Below, piece after piece: positions 1 to 8,874 of a stretch of DNA of 64,000 bases (positions within the stretch are counted from its first letter, which is position 1; every line of letters begins with the position of its first letter). Location of the stretch: positions 124,001-188,000 of the forward strand of contig JACPOY010000006.1 of assembly GCA_016191245.1 (NCBI GenBank), given 5' to 3'. The translations under genes were made by a program, and so were the position numbers. The notes under the pieces are model-generated. The model saw only the letters and a program-made list of their open reading frames with translations, did not search any database and was not told where the DNA came from. Source of the DNA: Gammaproteobacteria bacterium (GTDB lineage Bacteria > Pseudomonadota > Gammaproteobacteria > Berkiellales > Berkiellaceae).

Positions 1-2889
1 AATTCTTAAATCCATTTCTGCAAGCGTTGCATTTTTAGCCGCTTCTGTTTTCGCTTTTGCTGCACCCCCAAAAACAATTTTTGAGACATATTCATCTTTT
101 TCTAAGTCAACCTTATTGCCATGTTTTTCAAGTTTTTCATCAAGATCTTCTCCTAATGCCTCATCCAATTCCTCTTCTTGTTTCTCTTCTTCTAAGTCAT
201 CAGTTTCACCTTCTGCACGAGCCGTAACTGGTGTAGCGGTTGGTTGTACAGTAGGAGCAATACTAGGCTGAACTTCTAATACGGCTTGTAGCGCACCTAC
301 TCTATTTCCCATATTTGCCGCTAAGGTACCAACTCCATTAGTTTGAGTAAATAAAGGGACTACTGGCGCACCTTGTTGAACTGGCACTGCTACTGGATCA
401 GTCACTCCCCTTGTAAGGGGTTGAGGTGAAACAACTTGCTGTTTTGTAGGTGCGGGTGTATTTGTTGTTGTTAAAATGGGAACTGTTCCTGTGTTATTTG
501 GAGCTGGTGGCTGCCCAAGACCAACGCCACCGGGACCTGTTGCTCCTAATGAAGCAGATATTTTTGAGGTATTACTCGCTGTATCTTTATCTTTCTTTGC
601 TTGCTCTAGCTCTTGTGTTGCTGCGTTAATTATCTTTTCTTGCTCTTTACTTGTTTTTTCGGCGTCTTTTCGGGTTTTACCTATCTCTTCAAGTTGAGCG
701 TTAATTTCTTTAAGCTCATCAGGATTATCTTTTTCTTGCTCTAATTGTGCTTTCAACTCTTCTTCCGCAGTATCGCAATACGCTAGCAGTTCATCTGCCG
801 ATTTTTTCAACGCATTAGCATCTTCTAATTTAGTTTCTGCTGCTTCAATCTTACTTTCAGCTTTTGCTTCTTTCTGGGTAGCCATACGTTCAATCAGTGA
901 TTGATGCGCTTTAATACCGGCATCACATCGTTTTAATTTTTCTTCCAATTTTTTTAAATTTTCTTGTTCACGCGGTGTGAGGGGTTCTTCATCTTTTAGA
1001 TTTGCAATTTTTTCTTCAAGACTTGCTTTTTGTTTACTCAGTTTTTCTAGATTATGAAGATGCGGTTGAATTTGCTTAAAACGCTGTTCCTCTAATTTTT
1101 CAAGCCCTTTATTGGCCAACATGCCAAGACCCGCAAAAATTGCAGCAAAAAGAGCCACAATATAGGCAGCTAATTGCTCATAAGGGTTTGATATTTTAGC
1201 TGCATCTGCAAAAGCACCTTCAACCATTTCTTTCGCTTTTTCTCTACCTTCTTGCAATCCTCGCAAATGCTTTCCCGGTGCTTCTTTATTGAGGAGTTTG
1301 CCTCGTGCTTTTGCTATATTTTCTTCACGTTTTTTTGTTTCTTCTTTGTTACTTTTATCATCCGTTTCTAACCACTTTTTATCTTCTATTATCGATTGTT
1401 TTAATTCTTCATGATTATCAGGTTGCTGTACGGTGACAGGGGTTGCTTGAGGAGCCTTAGCTTGTTCTCTTTTCTCAAGTTCAGAATTTAACGCTTCTAA
1501 CCTTTTTAGATTATACTTTGTTACAGGATTATCTTTGTCCGATAGATCTGACGCTTTAATTTTACTCATTTCGGAGTTGATTTCTGCTTCAGTAAAGTCT
1601 TTTAGCTCTTTTCGTTTTTGAGGTATTGTTGTTTCTTGAGGAACAACCGGTGATCGAGTCAATACTGGTGGTGATTCAGGAGGAAGTTCGTCATTTTGTT
1701 CGTCCCTGCGCTTCATTTCCTCTTGAGAAATTCCTTCTGCTGGGGGAACCTCATCTGTGCCATATACGTTTTCAAAAGTTTCTTCGTCCTCTAAATCAGC
1801 AGATTCCTCCTCATCTTCATCATTTAGTTCTTCTGCTGCTAGCTTTATATCTCGTTCCTTAATATCGGCTAGTTTTGTTTTATATGTATCGGATAGTTCA
1901 ACGAAGTGTTTAGCAATTTCTTTTCTATCGAGGATCATAACGAAGGCGGCGGTATCTTCCATACCCGTCCCTTTTGTATAACCACTAAAACTATCTGGAT
2001 CTGAGGCTTTATCTGCAGATACTGCTCTTAAATCTACTTCAACCAATGCTTGTTCTAAAGCTTCTAATTCCTGACGAATGAGAACTTTTTGATCATTCGA
2101 TAAATTTGAATTTTCTATATCATCTGGTGATATTGCTGTGAAAAGCTCCAAGGTTTCTAATTTAACGTTATTCTTACCAAATGTTCTTTCTGCAGTGGCA
2201 ACATCTACCTCCAATTTCACAAGACTAAAAAAGGGACTATCTTCATTTAAAAAATATTCAAAACCTTGCTCTGCACTTATTTTATCCTCTACCGGCGTCT
2301 TGACAGGCTTAGCTACGGTAGCCTCTTCATCTAATGTTTGAGCCTCTGCTCTAAGGATGGTAGGTTTAGTATCGGGTTTATCAGCATCTTGCTCTGCCAA
2401 TTTTGTTACAAATTGCGTTCTCAATTCAGTCATGTTGTTTGCGGGTTGTGTTCCTGAACCTTTAACTTCATTTTTAAAAGCAGCTTTAGCCGCTTCATTT
2501 TTCATTAGCGCAGATACTTTTTCAACATCAATTTGACCTTTTAAACCATGCTCTTCTAAAACCTTATTTATTCTAATGGTTTCTAACAAATTGATAGATT
2601 TTGGATACACTACTTTTAATTTATTATCATTTGTAAACGAAGCAGTAATATTTAATTCTTTGAGCAAATCAATGATGGAAGTCTGGATAGGTTTAGCTAT
2701 ACTAGGTTCTGCATTTAATGGTGAAGCTGGTTTTATTGTTGAATCTGGTTCATCTTCAATGTTCAAATTTTTAGCAAAAGCTTCCTTCCCTAACTTTGCC
2801 ACTTCCTCAATTGAACGTTTGGGTGGTGTGGATTTATTCTTACCTACTGGTTCAGAATCTGTTTCCCAGTCATCTTCATCATTAGGCAT
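1..2889 (-). CDS. Large acidic coiled-coil protein, C-terminus beyond the window
   Basis: An open frame runs from ATG at 2889 to the left edge without a stop (963 codons visible). No enzyme family is recognised. The N-terminus is acidic. Residues about 60-400 alternate short helices with acidic or Pro-rich stretches. Residues about 535-690 contain a basic helix (GKHLRGLQEGREKAKEMV), a hydrophobic Ala/Leu/Gly-rich segment and a coiled coil starting with LTPRE. The same module occurs three times in the giant protein at 16419..25097, so the two are paralogous in part. Residues about 690-780 are a further coiled coil, followed by a Pro/Thr/Val-rich linker and another acidic stretch. Its size, low complexity and position beside the Dot/Icm locus suggest a secreted effector or a large cell-envelope protein. 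That role is inference. Confidence 0.8.
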   Translation of the reverse strand, partial: MPNDEDDWETDSEPVGKNKSTPPKRSIEEVAKLGKEAFAKNLNIEDEPDSTIKPASPLNAEPSIAKPIQTSIIDLLKELNITASFTNDNKLKVVYPKSINLLETIRINKVLEEHGLKGQIDVEKVSALMKNEAAKAAFKNEVKGSGTQPANNMTELRTQFVTKLAEQDADKPDTKPTILRAEAQTLDEEATVAKPVKTPVEDKISAEQGFEYFLNEDSPFFSLVKLEVDVATAERTFGKNNVKLETLELFTAISPDDIENSNLSNDQKVLIRQELEALEQALVEVDLRAVSADKASDPDSFSGYTKGTGMEDTAAFVMILDRKEIAKHFVELSDTYKTKLADIKERDIKLAAEELNDEDEEESADLEDEETFENVYGTDEVPPAEGISQEEMKRRDEQNDELPPESPPVLTRSPVVPQETTIPQKRKELKDFTEAEINSEMSKIKASDLSDKDNPVTKYNLKRLEALNSELEKREQAKAPQATPVTVQQPDNHEELKQSIIEDKKWLETDDKSNKEETKKREENIAKARGKLLNKEAPGKHLRGLQEGREKAKEMVEGAFADAAKISNPYEQLAAYIVALFAAIFAGLGMLANKGLEKLEEQRFKQIQPHLHNLEKLSKQKASLEEKIANLKDEEPLTPREQENLKKLEEKLKRCDAGIKAHQSLIERMATQKEAKAESKIEAAETKLEDANALKKSADELLAYCDTAEEELKAQLEQEKDNPDELKEINAQLEEIGKTRKDAEKTSKEQEKIINAATQELEQAKKDKDTASNTSKISASLGATGPGGVGLGQPPAPNNTGTVPILTTTNTPAPTKQQVVSPQPLTRGVTDPVAVPVQQGAPVVPLFTQTNGVGTLAANMGNRVGALQAVLEVQPSIAPTVQPTATPVTARAEGETDDLEEEKQEEELDEALGEDLDEKLEKHGNKVDLEKDEYVSKIVFGGAAKAKTEAAKNATLAEMDLRI

Positions 2890-3045
2890 TACACACCTCA
2901 ATCTTAAAATAGTTTTAATTACAGCGATGTAAAACTGTATTGAATTAGTATTATTTAATTATGAGACAAGCAAATACTGATAAAAGTTCGATATAAATAA
3001 GAGGTTGGTGTATATGCTCGCAAAATAAGACGTGGGTATTATCAA

Positions 3046-3340
3046 GAGAAAATCCCCCACTAACGCGGCCCCCTTCGTTTGTCCCCTTGTAGGATTACAA
3101 AGTGGGCATCAGTCGCAAAGCGACTCGTGATACTAGCAGTCTGACGGAAATTAATGATGGCACCGGTCGCCAAAAGCGACCATCACCTACTTTGAAAAAG
3201 GAGGTCGCGAATCTGCGAGCGGGAGGATTTTATCTTGAATCAATCTAGAGAAAATCCCCCGCCAAGAGGCGACCCCCTTCGTTTGTCCCCTTGTGGGATT
3301 TCAAAGTGGGCATCAGTCGCAAAGCGACTTGTGGTTCTAG
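3046..3340 (+). repeat. Left repeat block flanking the DUF559 gene (A-B-A)
   Basis: Two copies of a unit of about 90 bases (A: 3046-3138 and 3247-3340) start with AGAAAATCCCCC and contain GTTTGTCCCCTTGT and GGGCATCAGTCGCAAAGCGACT. They surround a second unit (B: 3139-3246) with AAGGAGGTCGCGA and a GGGAGGATTTTAT end. Each unit contains short palindromes such as GTCGCAAAGCGAC. The same units appear inverted at 3795-4190, on the other side of the DUF559 gene. The rest of the 2890-3440 gap holds the AT-rich upstream region of the coiled-coil gene; I see nothing else coding in it. Confidence 0.85.
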
Positions 3341-3440
3341 CAATATTGTAGGTAAACATAAGAAAAAAAAGAAATGATTGATATTCATAAGATTTTTATT
3401 ATTATACACAGACTATCAGAGCAGCTACTTGGATAGACTC

Positions 3441-3800
3441 ATGGAAGAATACAACCCTATTTTGAAGCCTGTATCACGCGTTCTTCGTAGTGAAATGACT
3501 GAAACTGAAAAAATCATTTGGTCACATATTCGAAGAAAAAGAATATCTGGCATTCAGTTCTATCGTCAAAAACCCATTGACCGTTTTATCGTTGATTTTT
3601 ATGCCCCAGCTATAAAGCTTGTCATAGAAATTGATGGCTCCCAACATCAAGAAATTAATCACATAGAACAAGATAAAAATCGTGATGCTATTCTAGGTCA
3701 ATTAGGGATCCATGTTTTGCGTTTTGATAATAATCAAGTTAGATTTCATTTGCGTGAAGTTCTTGAAAAAATACATCAGATTGTTGAAGATTTAAGATAA
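3441..3800 (+). CDS. DUF559 family protein (predicted endonuclease fold)
   Basis: The 119-residue product fits the DUF559 family, which has a Vsr-like/PD-(D/E)XK endonuclease fold. The pattern is visible: an N-terminal LRSEMTETEKIIWSHIR helix, then QFYRQKPIDRFIVDFYAP, then LVIEIDGSQH with acidic residues at the expected catalytic place, then ILGQLGIHVLRFDNNQV. The start is placed at ATG 3441, because an upstream in-frame start at 3378 would add a non-conserved leader; no strong ribosome binding site decides it. The gene sits between inverted copies of the A/B repeats, and its stop codon lies at the first bases of the right repeat. The biological role of DUF559 proteins is not established. Association with small palindromic repeats suggests a mobile or repeat-linked function. 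Confidence 0.8.
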   Translation: MEEYNPILKPVSRVLRSEMTETEKIIWSHIRRKRISGIQFYRQKPIDRFIVDFYAPAIKLVIEIDGSQHQEINHIEQDKNRDAILGQLGIHVLRFDNNQVRFHLREVLEKIHQIVEDLR

Positions 3801-4190
3801 AATCCTCCCGCGATAAGAATCGCGACCTCCTTTGTCAAAGGAGGCGAAGGTTGCAAAGCAACCTGTGCCATTAGAAGTTTTTTCATAACCAACAAGTACT
3901 GCAAGTCGCTTTGCGACTGATGCCCACTTTGAAATCCCACAAGGGGACAAACGAAGGGGGTCGCCTCTTGGCGGGGGATTTTCTGTTGATTAACTTAAGA
4001 TAAAATCCTCCCGCGATAAGAATCGCGACCTCCTTTGTCAAAGGAGGCGAAGGTTGCAAAGCAACCTGTGCCATTAGAAGTTTTTTCATAACCAACTAGT
4101 GCTGCAAGTCGCTTTGCGACTGATGCCCACTTTGAAATCCCACAAGGGGACAAACGAAGGGGGCCGCCTCTTGGCGGGGGATTTTCTCTG
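3795..4190 (-). repeat. Right repeat block, two tandem units of 203 bp
   Basis: A unit starting AGATAAAATCCTCCCGCGAT occurs at 3795 and again at 3998, a period of 203 bases, nearly identical. Each unit is the reverse complement of the B-A order seen at 3139-3340. Internal palindromes include GCGATAAGAATCGC, CTCCTTTGTCAAAGGAG, GGTTGCAAAGCAACC and GTCGCTTTGCGAC. The block fills the gap between the DUF559 gene and the BCCT gene. A related B-type unit is found at 58705-58777. Confidence 0.88.
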
Positions 4191-4197
4191 GAATAAA

Positions 4198-5700
4198 CTA
4201 ATACGGCGGTATATTTCTATTGCCTATCCATACTTTGTCGGTGAAAAAACGCACAAAGAATAAATCAATGGCTGCGTAAAGGGCTGCTAGAACAAGAATA
4301 GCCAAGGCACCGACTTGTACTTGAATGCCATACCATCCAGCTAAAGTGTGCAAAAATAAGGTCCCAATCACGCTAAACCATAATTTTTTAGCCAGCATGG
4401 ATATGCCTTGCATTCTAATACCATCTTTTAGCCATAATCTATTTTGTTTTACTTCTTCATTGATAGGCATAAATCCGGTATAAAAAAAGGCGGTTGTTTT
4501 AAAATGACCTATCATTTTGCCAAATATTACCCAAGTGATAATGGCTAGCAAAATCAAAAATAACGCTTTACTTGCATTAAATAAAGCTTCAGGCGTTTCA
4601 AAATGAATAAAGGTTAATGGGTATAAAAATAAATTTTCAGCAACACGAATCAGCCACATAATAGGCTCATGTCCCCACAGGATGGCAAAACAGAACATCG
4701 CAAAAGGAACGATAAGCAGGCCGATAACAAACTCACGTAAACTCCTTCCTTTGGAGATAACAGCTAAATAAGAGCCGGCCAAAGGCGTCCAAATCAACCA
4801 CCAACCCCAGTAAAGAGTGCCAAAGCGAACATCAATGGGTAAGTTATAAAAATAATTAGTGCATTGTTGACATTGCAGTTTATAAAGATCAGGAAATTTT
4901 TTAATAAAAAGAAGATTGGCAAAACAGGAAATAATGATAATAACAACCATGATAAAAATCATGACAGAATAAAATTTAATTAAACTTCCATTTTTCGTGG
5001 TAAGACGAAATACTAATTTACGCCCTATTCTGATTGAAATTAATGGGATCACTAAAGACATCACAGTATAGGTAACAATTGGAACGGCAAAATGATGTAT
5101 GTGGAATATGACTTCAATACTATAGCTTAATAATAAAATAATAGCGCTAACGACCATCGTTAAAGCTAAAATCGTAGAACCACTATTTGTCCCTTCAACA
5201 AAGGTTTTTAAACTCGGCTCAAATCGACGGCTGCTATATTCTCTGGCTATTTGATACAGATAAGGTTCGCCTTTCTTGACATAGCTAACATACGCAATGA
5301 TTGCTCCCCAAATGCCATAAACTCCCCAAGGAAAAATTCCCCATTGCCATTTTGAATAATCCTTGATGACATTTTCAGCAAAATTGAGCGTAATGGAACC
5401 TTCAGCAAAACTTGGCCCTGCACCTAAAAATGCAATGACCGCGGCAATTGAAAATAGAAGTAAAGCCATTTGGCCTTTGAAAAGTTGCCAAAGCCATTTT
5501 AGTAGAGGAATTTTTTCTCTTTCATCACCAAGGGTAAGATTCCCGGCAGGGGTTAGGCAAATCAGGATCAGAAAATGTCCTGCGATAAAGGTGAAGACGC
5601 CATAACTTAGCAGCCAATCTGGCCGCATTAAAGATAGCCATCCAACAATGGCAAATCCACATACGGCTAAAAAGGCATTAATATATCGTTTATGCTTCAT
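4198..5700 (-). CDS. BCCT-family transporter (betaine/carnitine/choline type)
   Basis: A 500-residue polytopic membrane protein with about 12 hydrophobic segments. The family signature is visible: FPWGVYGIWG in the first half and the TM8-region stretch LYWGWWLIWTPLAGSYLAVI followed by SKGRSLREF, matching the Trp-rich substrate site and the (S/R)-G-R-(T/S)-(I/L)-REF motif of BCCT carriers. These take up trimethylammonium compounds using a sodium or proton gradient, or by exchange. The exact substrate cannot be read from sequence. ATG 5700 is preferred. The in-frame TTG at 5718 lies inside the terminator hairpin of the upstream gene. The gene is single and not clearly linked to the Dot/Icm locus. 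Confidence 0.88.
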   Translation of the reverse strand: MKHKRYINAFLAVCGFAIVGWLSLMRPDWLLSYGVFTFIAGHFLILICLTPAGNLTLGDEREKIPLLKWLWQLFKGQMALLLFSIAAVIAFLGAGPSFAEGSITLNFAENVIKDYSKWQWGIFPWGVYGIWGAIIAYVSYVKKGEPYLYQIAREYSSRRFEPSLKTFVEGTNSGSTILALTMVVSAIILLLSYSIEVIFHIHHFAVPIVTYTVMSLVIPLISIRIGRKLVFRLTTKNGSLIKFYSVMIFIMVVIIIISCFANLLFIKKFPDLYKLQCQQCTNYFYNLPIDVRFGTLYWGWWLIWTPLAGSYLAVISKGRSLREFVIGLLIVPFAMFCFAILWGHEPIMWLIRVAENLFLYPLTFIHFETPEALFNASKALFLILLAIITWVIFGKMIGHFKTTAFFYTGFMPINEEVKQNRLWLKDGIRMQGISMLAKKLWFSVIGTLFLHTLAGWYGIQVQVGALAILVLAALYAAIDLFFVRFFTDKVWIGNRNIPPY

Positions 5701-5703
5701 CGC

Positions 5704-5729
5704 AAAAAATAGGGGCAATCATTGCCCCT
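5704..5729 (-). terminator. Rho-independent terminator after icmX
   Basis: Read on the minus strand, AGGGGCAATGATTGCCCCT forms a stem-loop followed by ATTTTTT. It lies about 55 bases past the icmX stop and just before the BCCT start, so it should end the icmW-icmX transcript. Confidence 0.75.
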
Positions 5730-5783
5730 CTTGAGGTTATTTAAAATAGTTATACAGTGCTTTATCCAAGTAAACAACCGCTC

Positions 5784-7046
5784 CTACTGGGATGGCGTTT
5801 CTGGAGGTGAATAATCTATACAACTACCAGTCGCGTCAAGTATTTGTCCAGCTTTACACTTTGAAGCTGCATTTTGATAATCGCTCGCTGCTTTACTAGC
5901 TTGCGCTTGTGCAGATTGAATTTGTGCATCTAATCTACTCATGCCAATATTCATTTTAGCTAGTACCACATTCATCGTCGAAAGCAAAGCCATCTGCTGT
6001 TCTTGAACCTTGAATTGTTGAAATTGAACCCATGCATTATAAGCTTGAATGTGAGCAATTTCACGAAGCAATGCCGTATCAGATGCTGTGCTCAACTTTG
6101 TGTACCAATCTTTATTGGTAAATCGTTCGCCACTATATTGATCCATCACTTCCATCACACTTTGGGTTAACTGATTGTTGTTTGAATCAGTTCCGGGTGT
6201 GCGTCTTGCAACGATATCTCCTAACGCATTCATACTCAAAGAAATAATCGCGTATTCGGATAACGAATCAACGATTAATTCTTTACCACCTCCTTCAGGA
6301 CCTCCAGAAGCTGCAATTTGTTGCAATAAAACTGGATCAGCGACGGATGGGGGTCTAGTGAGAAGACTGATCATCTGTTGACTTTGCGTATCAAGATTGC
6401 TTTTCACAAGGTTTGTGCTTTGAATAAATTGAGCAGGGTTAACAACCGTTAAGCCAGATGTATTACCTTCTGTAACGAAACTAGCAAAATTATCATCATA
6501 TAATTTTACTTTATCTATAGGGGTGGCTTGAATAGCTGCACTTCCACCAGTTAACGTTCCTGTAAAATTCTTAGATTTTGAAAAAGGCGATACTGCGGCA
6601 ATAAAACTCAGATTTGAAAATTTTAATGCGCTTGCACTGACATTAGAACTACCCACTAACGCCCCTGCTTTTACCGCAGATTCGCTACCGGGTGCTTTCA
6701 TAAATAAGAGTTCTTGGTTATATTGATATTCATTTAATCTTGCCGCTGCATCATAGTTTATCAGCGCTTGCACATATTTCGCACTGATTTGATCCATACT
6801 CGTATACGGAGAACCATCAGCACTATTTTTCATAAAATTAAGAATATCTGAAGCACTCAGTTGCACAGAATTTACCGAAGAATTGACTTGATCAAGTTTG
6901 CTATTAGCATTGTTAAGTCCATTATTAACTGCTGATTCTACTTGAGCGTCATAAACAGGCTCCGTTGCAAAACTTAGCGTTGGCGACATTAGCACACCAA
7001 CAAGTGCTATCGCTCCTATCGAATGTATCATGTTAGTTGTTTTCAT
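5784..7046 (-). CDS. icmX: IcmX, periplasmic Dot/Icm protein
   Basis: A 420-residue exported protein with a signal peptide (hydrophobic residues about 9-24, then LSFATEP), an Asn/Ser-rich N-terminal helical part, and a C-terminal helical part with Cys-x(8)-Gly-x(3)-Cys near the end. Length and position (last gene of the icmW operon, divergent from icmV-dotA) match IcmX of Legionella, which is needed for Dot/Icm function and located in the periplasm. Identification rests mostly on gene order plus size and export signal, because IcmX is poorly conserved. ATG 7046 is preceded by AGGTG at good spacing. Confidence 0.8.
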   Translation of the reverse strand: MKTTNMIHSIGAIALVGVLMSPTLSFATEPVYDAQVESAVNNGLNNANSKLDQVNSSVNSVQLSASDILNFMKNSADGSPYTSMDQISAKYVQALINYDAAARLNEYQYNQELLFMKAPGSESAVKAGALVGSSNVSASALKFSNLSFIAAVSPFSKSKNFTGTLTGGSAAIQATPIDKVKLYDDNFASFVTEGNTSGLTVVNPAQFIQSTNLVKSNLDTQSQQMISLLTRPPSVADPVLLQQIAASGGPEGGGKELIVDSLSEYAIISLSMNALGDIVARRTPGTDSNNNQLTQSVMEVMDQYSGERFTNKDWYTKLSTASDTALLREIAHIQAYNAWVQFQQFKVQEQQMALLSTMNVVLAKMNIGMSRLDAQIQSAQAQASKAASDYQNAASKCKAGQILDATGSCIDYSPPETPSQ

Positions 7047-7084
7047 ATCGCACCTGCTTCATTTTTCCAAAAGCCTAAACTCTA

Positions 7085-7426
7085 CTACCAAGGTAAACCG
7101 CTGCCACCACCATTATTTGGAACAGTCGGTGGAGGTAATGGCGTACCACCGCCACCGCCGCCGCCGCCGCCGCCGCCACAAGATAATTGCGCGGGCGCTC
7201 CTAAGGTAAAAGGAATGGGGGACGTATTATTTGCGCCAGCTGTATCAACACAAGGCATTGGTGGAGAAAATTTATCGACATCACTTTTAAATGTCTGAAT
7301 TGCATTACTTGTTCCTGTACCAGCTGCAGAATCAAAAGCCGCCGCATCGGATTGGTAACTCGCCATTGAATGTCCACTTAATGCGAATAATGCTAACATC
7401 AATAAAGTTTTGGGTAATTTATTCAT
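7085..7426 (-). CDS. Small exported poly-Gly protein between icmW and icmX
   Basis: The 113-residue product has a signal peptide (MNKLPKTLLMLALFALSGHS, then MASYQSD). About 60 residues of mature Ser/Thr/Ala-rich sequence with two cysteines follow, then an uninterrupted run of 11 glycines, a Pro-rich patch and a short tail. Its start overlaps the icmW stop by 8 bases and has GGAG upstream, so it is co-translated with icmW. The icmX start lies 38 bases past its stop. I know no counterpart between icmW and icmX in Legionella. It may be a lineage-specific secretion accessory or a detached piece of an IcmX-like protein. Function unknown. Confidence 0.7.
   Translation of the reverse strand: MNKLPKTLLMLALFALSGHSMASYQSDAAAFDSAAGTGTSNAIQTFKSDVDKFSPPMPCVDTAGANNTSPIPFTLGAPAQLSCGGGGGGGGGGGTPLPPPTVPNNGGGSGLPW
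7151..7180. repeat. GCC trinucleotide repeat encoding poly-Gly
   Basis: About ten consecutive GCC units, with a GCCACC start, encode the Gly run of the small exported protein on the minus strand. Gain or loss of units would change Gly number without a frameshift. Confidence 0.9.
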
Positions 7427-7877
7427 GGCTAGACTCCAATGCTTTCAAGACTAAATTTATTCTTTCTGGGGCAAAAACGCGGCCCAATAATTGTAGCCGT
7501 TCAAAAGCAAGATTACGTTTCAAAAATAAATCTGCATATCGATTTTTATGTGCAGGATCCTTGGTTTGCTCTTCAGCATAAATTAATAATTTTGATGCCG
7601 TACCTGGTTTGAGTACGTCTAAAAATTGCATCAATCTGAGCGCACGTCCAGAACGCATATTTGCAAGAACTTTAATGAGTGTTGCTTCATCAGTGATCTC
7701 AAAATCAGTTATCTCATCTAAACAAGCACCAATGCGTAGCAATGTCTCTTCCACTTTAGGATCATCGTCAGCTGCCCAATTTTCTATACCTTCCATGGAC
7801 GTAACGATTCGGTATAACGTCCTTTTGTCATAGTCATGCCAAAAGGCATGAACCGCTTCAAGTGACATATCAGGCAT
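7419..7877 (-). CDS. icmW: IcmW, Dot/Icm adaptor (chaperone) protein
   Basis: A 152-residue acidic soluble protein starting MPDMSLEA. It has the IcmW landmarks YRIVTSMEGIENW, MRSGRALRLMQFLD, KPGTASKLLIYAEE and FLKRNLAFERLQLLGRVF, and nearly the same length as Legionella IcmW (151). IcmW pairs with IcmS and binds the DotL C-terminus to deliver a class of effectors to the channel. Its partner icmS is at 29381..29728. ATG 7877 has AGGAGA upstream. It is first in a three-gene operon, icmW - small exported protein - icmX, and is divergent from icmV-dotA. Confidence 0.95.
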   Translation of the reverse strand: MPDMSLEAVHAFWHDYDKRTLYRIVTSMEGIENWAADDDPKVEETLLRIGACLDEITDFEITDEATLIKVLANMRSGRALRLMQFLDVLKPGTASKLLIYAEEQTKDPAHKNRYADLFLKRNLAFERLQLLGRVFAPERINLVLKALESSHE

Positions 7878-7907
7878 GATTCTCTCCTATGGGCCTTATT
7901 GTCATTT

Positions 7908-7947
7908 TTTGACCTAACTCTAATACTGAAAATATATATAGGTCAAA
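7908..7947. promoter_or_regulatory. Inverted repeat TTTGACCTA-N22-TAGGTCAAA, candidate operator
   Basis: Two perfect 9-base arms, centre to centre 31 bases (about three helical turns), lie 31-70 bases upstream of the icmW start. A similar motif, TATGACC-N13-GGTCATA, lies upstream of icmS/dotD, and a single TAGGTCATA lies upstream of the small coiled-coil gene at 25108. The regulator is unknown. Confidence 0.45.
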
Positions 7948-8218
7948 GACTTACAGATATAATATTTAGAGGTATCACTAACATATTACCCCTTCTTATT
8001 TTTCAAAACTAGCATTCAATACAAAAATGTTCATAACCACAAAAAAATAAACTTGAAGCGCATTTAATATCATAGAGGGTCATACCCAATAGAAAAGTTC
8101 CACAAAAAGGAAATATATTTACGACCTACAACCAAACATTTGACGGGGAATCAAGATTTTTTACGAAAAAATGTCAGACATATTTTTCGAAGGTTTATGT
8201 TACATGATAAACTGATGT

Positions 8219-8236
8219 TAATATGTAAACATATTA
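8219..8236. promoter_or_regulatory. Perfect 7-bp palindrome upstream of icmV
   Basis: TAATATG-TAAA-CATATTA lies about 123 bases upstream of the icmV start. It may be a transcription factor site. The sequence following it, TAAAGAAGA, resembles the TTATTATAAAGAGA stretch upstream of icmC at 44371. Confidence 0.35.
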
Positions 8237-8358
8237 TAAAGAAGATGCGATAAAGAGTATAAGGCCTATACGTTTGCATCTACCTCTATAAGTGTGGATA
8301 CAAACAAATGCATTGGGCAGTATAAACAATCAGCAAATGAATTTGGATGAGGTAATCA

Positions 8359-8874
8359 ATGGGCATTTTTAGAAAAGTAGGCGGTCGATTAGTCGATGTA
8401 CGCGTTGACAAATGGATGAGCTGGGATTATCTCGGTGAAACAGCGGACCGCTTCAAAATACTTTTTATGGACATTGTTATCCCTAAGAAAGCCACTTCAG
8501 CCGAAACATTCGAAGAAGCCATGCAAAGGTTGGAACTAAGCGAAGAAGATCTTGTCGAACGTAAGAAAGAATTTACGCGATTATGCTACTTTTTTGTAGC
8601 GCTTGCGTTAGTCATCGTTCTTTATGCGCTTTATTTAGCATTTCAAAGAAATATGACTCCTTCGTTAATTGCTTTTTGTTTAGCTTTATATGCTTTAACC
8701 CAAGCTTTCCGATTTCATTTTTGGTTGTTTCAATTACGCAATCGCAAATTAGGTTGCACCGTAAAAGAATGGATGAATTCTGAAATTCATCAAGTTGAAA
8801 GTCATGATATTACCTTAAAAAGAGATCCGAAAGAAGTCTCGCAGCAAGATGCTTTGCACAAGAAGGCAAAATAA
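8359..8874 (+). CDS. icmV: IcmV, inner-membrane Dot/Icm protein
   Basis: A 171-residue protein whose N-terminus (GIFRKVGGRLVDVRVDKWM) is typical of IcmV, with two adjacent hydrophobic segments (about 75-95 and 100-118) and a hydrophilic C-terminus. Size and position immediately before dotA match IcmV of Legionella and Coxiella. IcmV is an inner-membrane component required for a functional Dot/Icm channel; its exact role is unresolved. ATG 8359 is preceded by GATGAGGTAATCA. Its TAA stop shares a base with the dotA ATG, so the two are translationally coupled. Confidence 0.92.
   Translation: MGIFRKVGGRLVDVRVDKWMSWDYLGETADRFKILFMDIVIPKKATSAETFEEAMQRLELSEEDLVERKKEFTRLCYFFVALALVIVLYALYLAFQRNMTPSLIAFCLALYALTQAFRFHFWLFQLRNRKLGCTVKEWMNSEIHQVESHDITLKRDPKEVSQQDALHKKAK

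Larger units (their letters stand above)
7878..8358. promoter_or_regulatory. Divergent promoter region between icmW and icmV
   Basis: This 481-base AT-rich gap has no convincing gene. It must hold the promoters of both operons. Visible elements are the inverted repeat TTTGACCTA / TAGGTCAAA (7908-7916 and 7939-7947), close to icmW, and the palindrome TAATATG-TAAA-CATATTA (8219-8236), followed by ATAAAG, on the icmV side. I cannot assign exact -35 and -10 boxes. Confidence 0.6.

Noticed and set aside
3795..4190. Possible CRISPR array (regular repeats)
   Set aside because: Only two units of 203 bases, with no short repeat-spacer alternation and no cas genes nearby.
7023..7298. Plus-strand open frame with poly-Pro
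   Set aside because: It is the reverse of the GCC repeat in the small exported protein and of the icmX start; no ribosome site and no coding logic.
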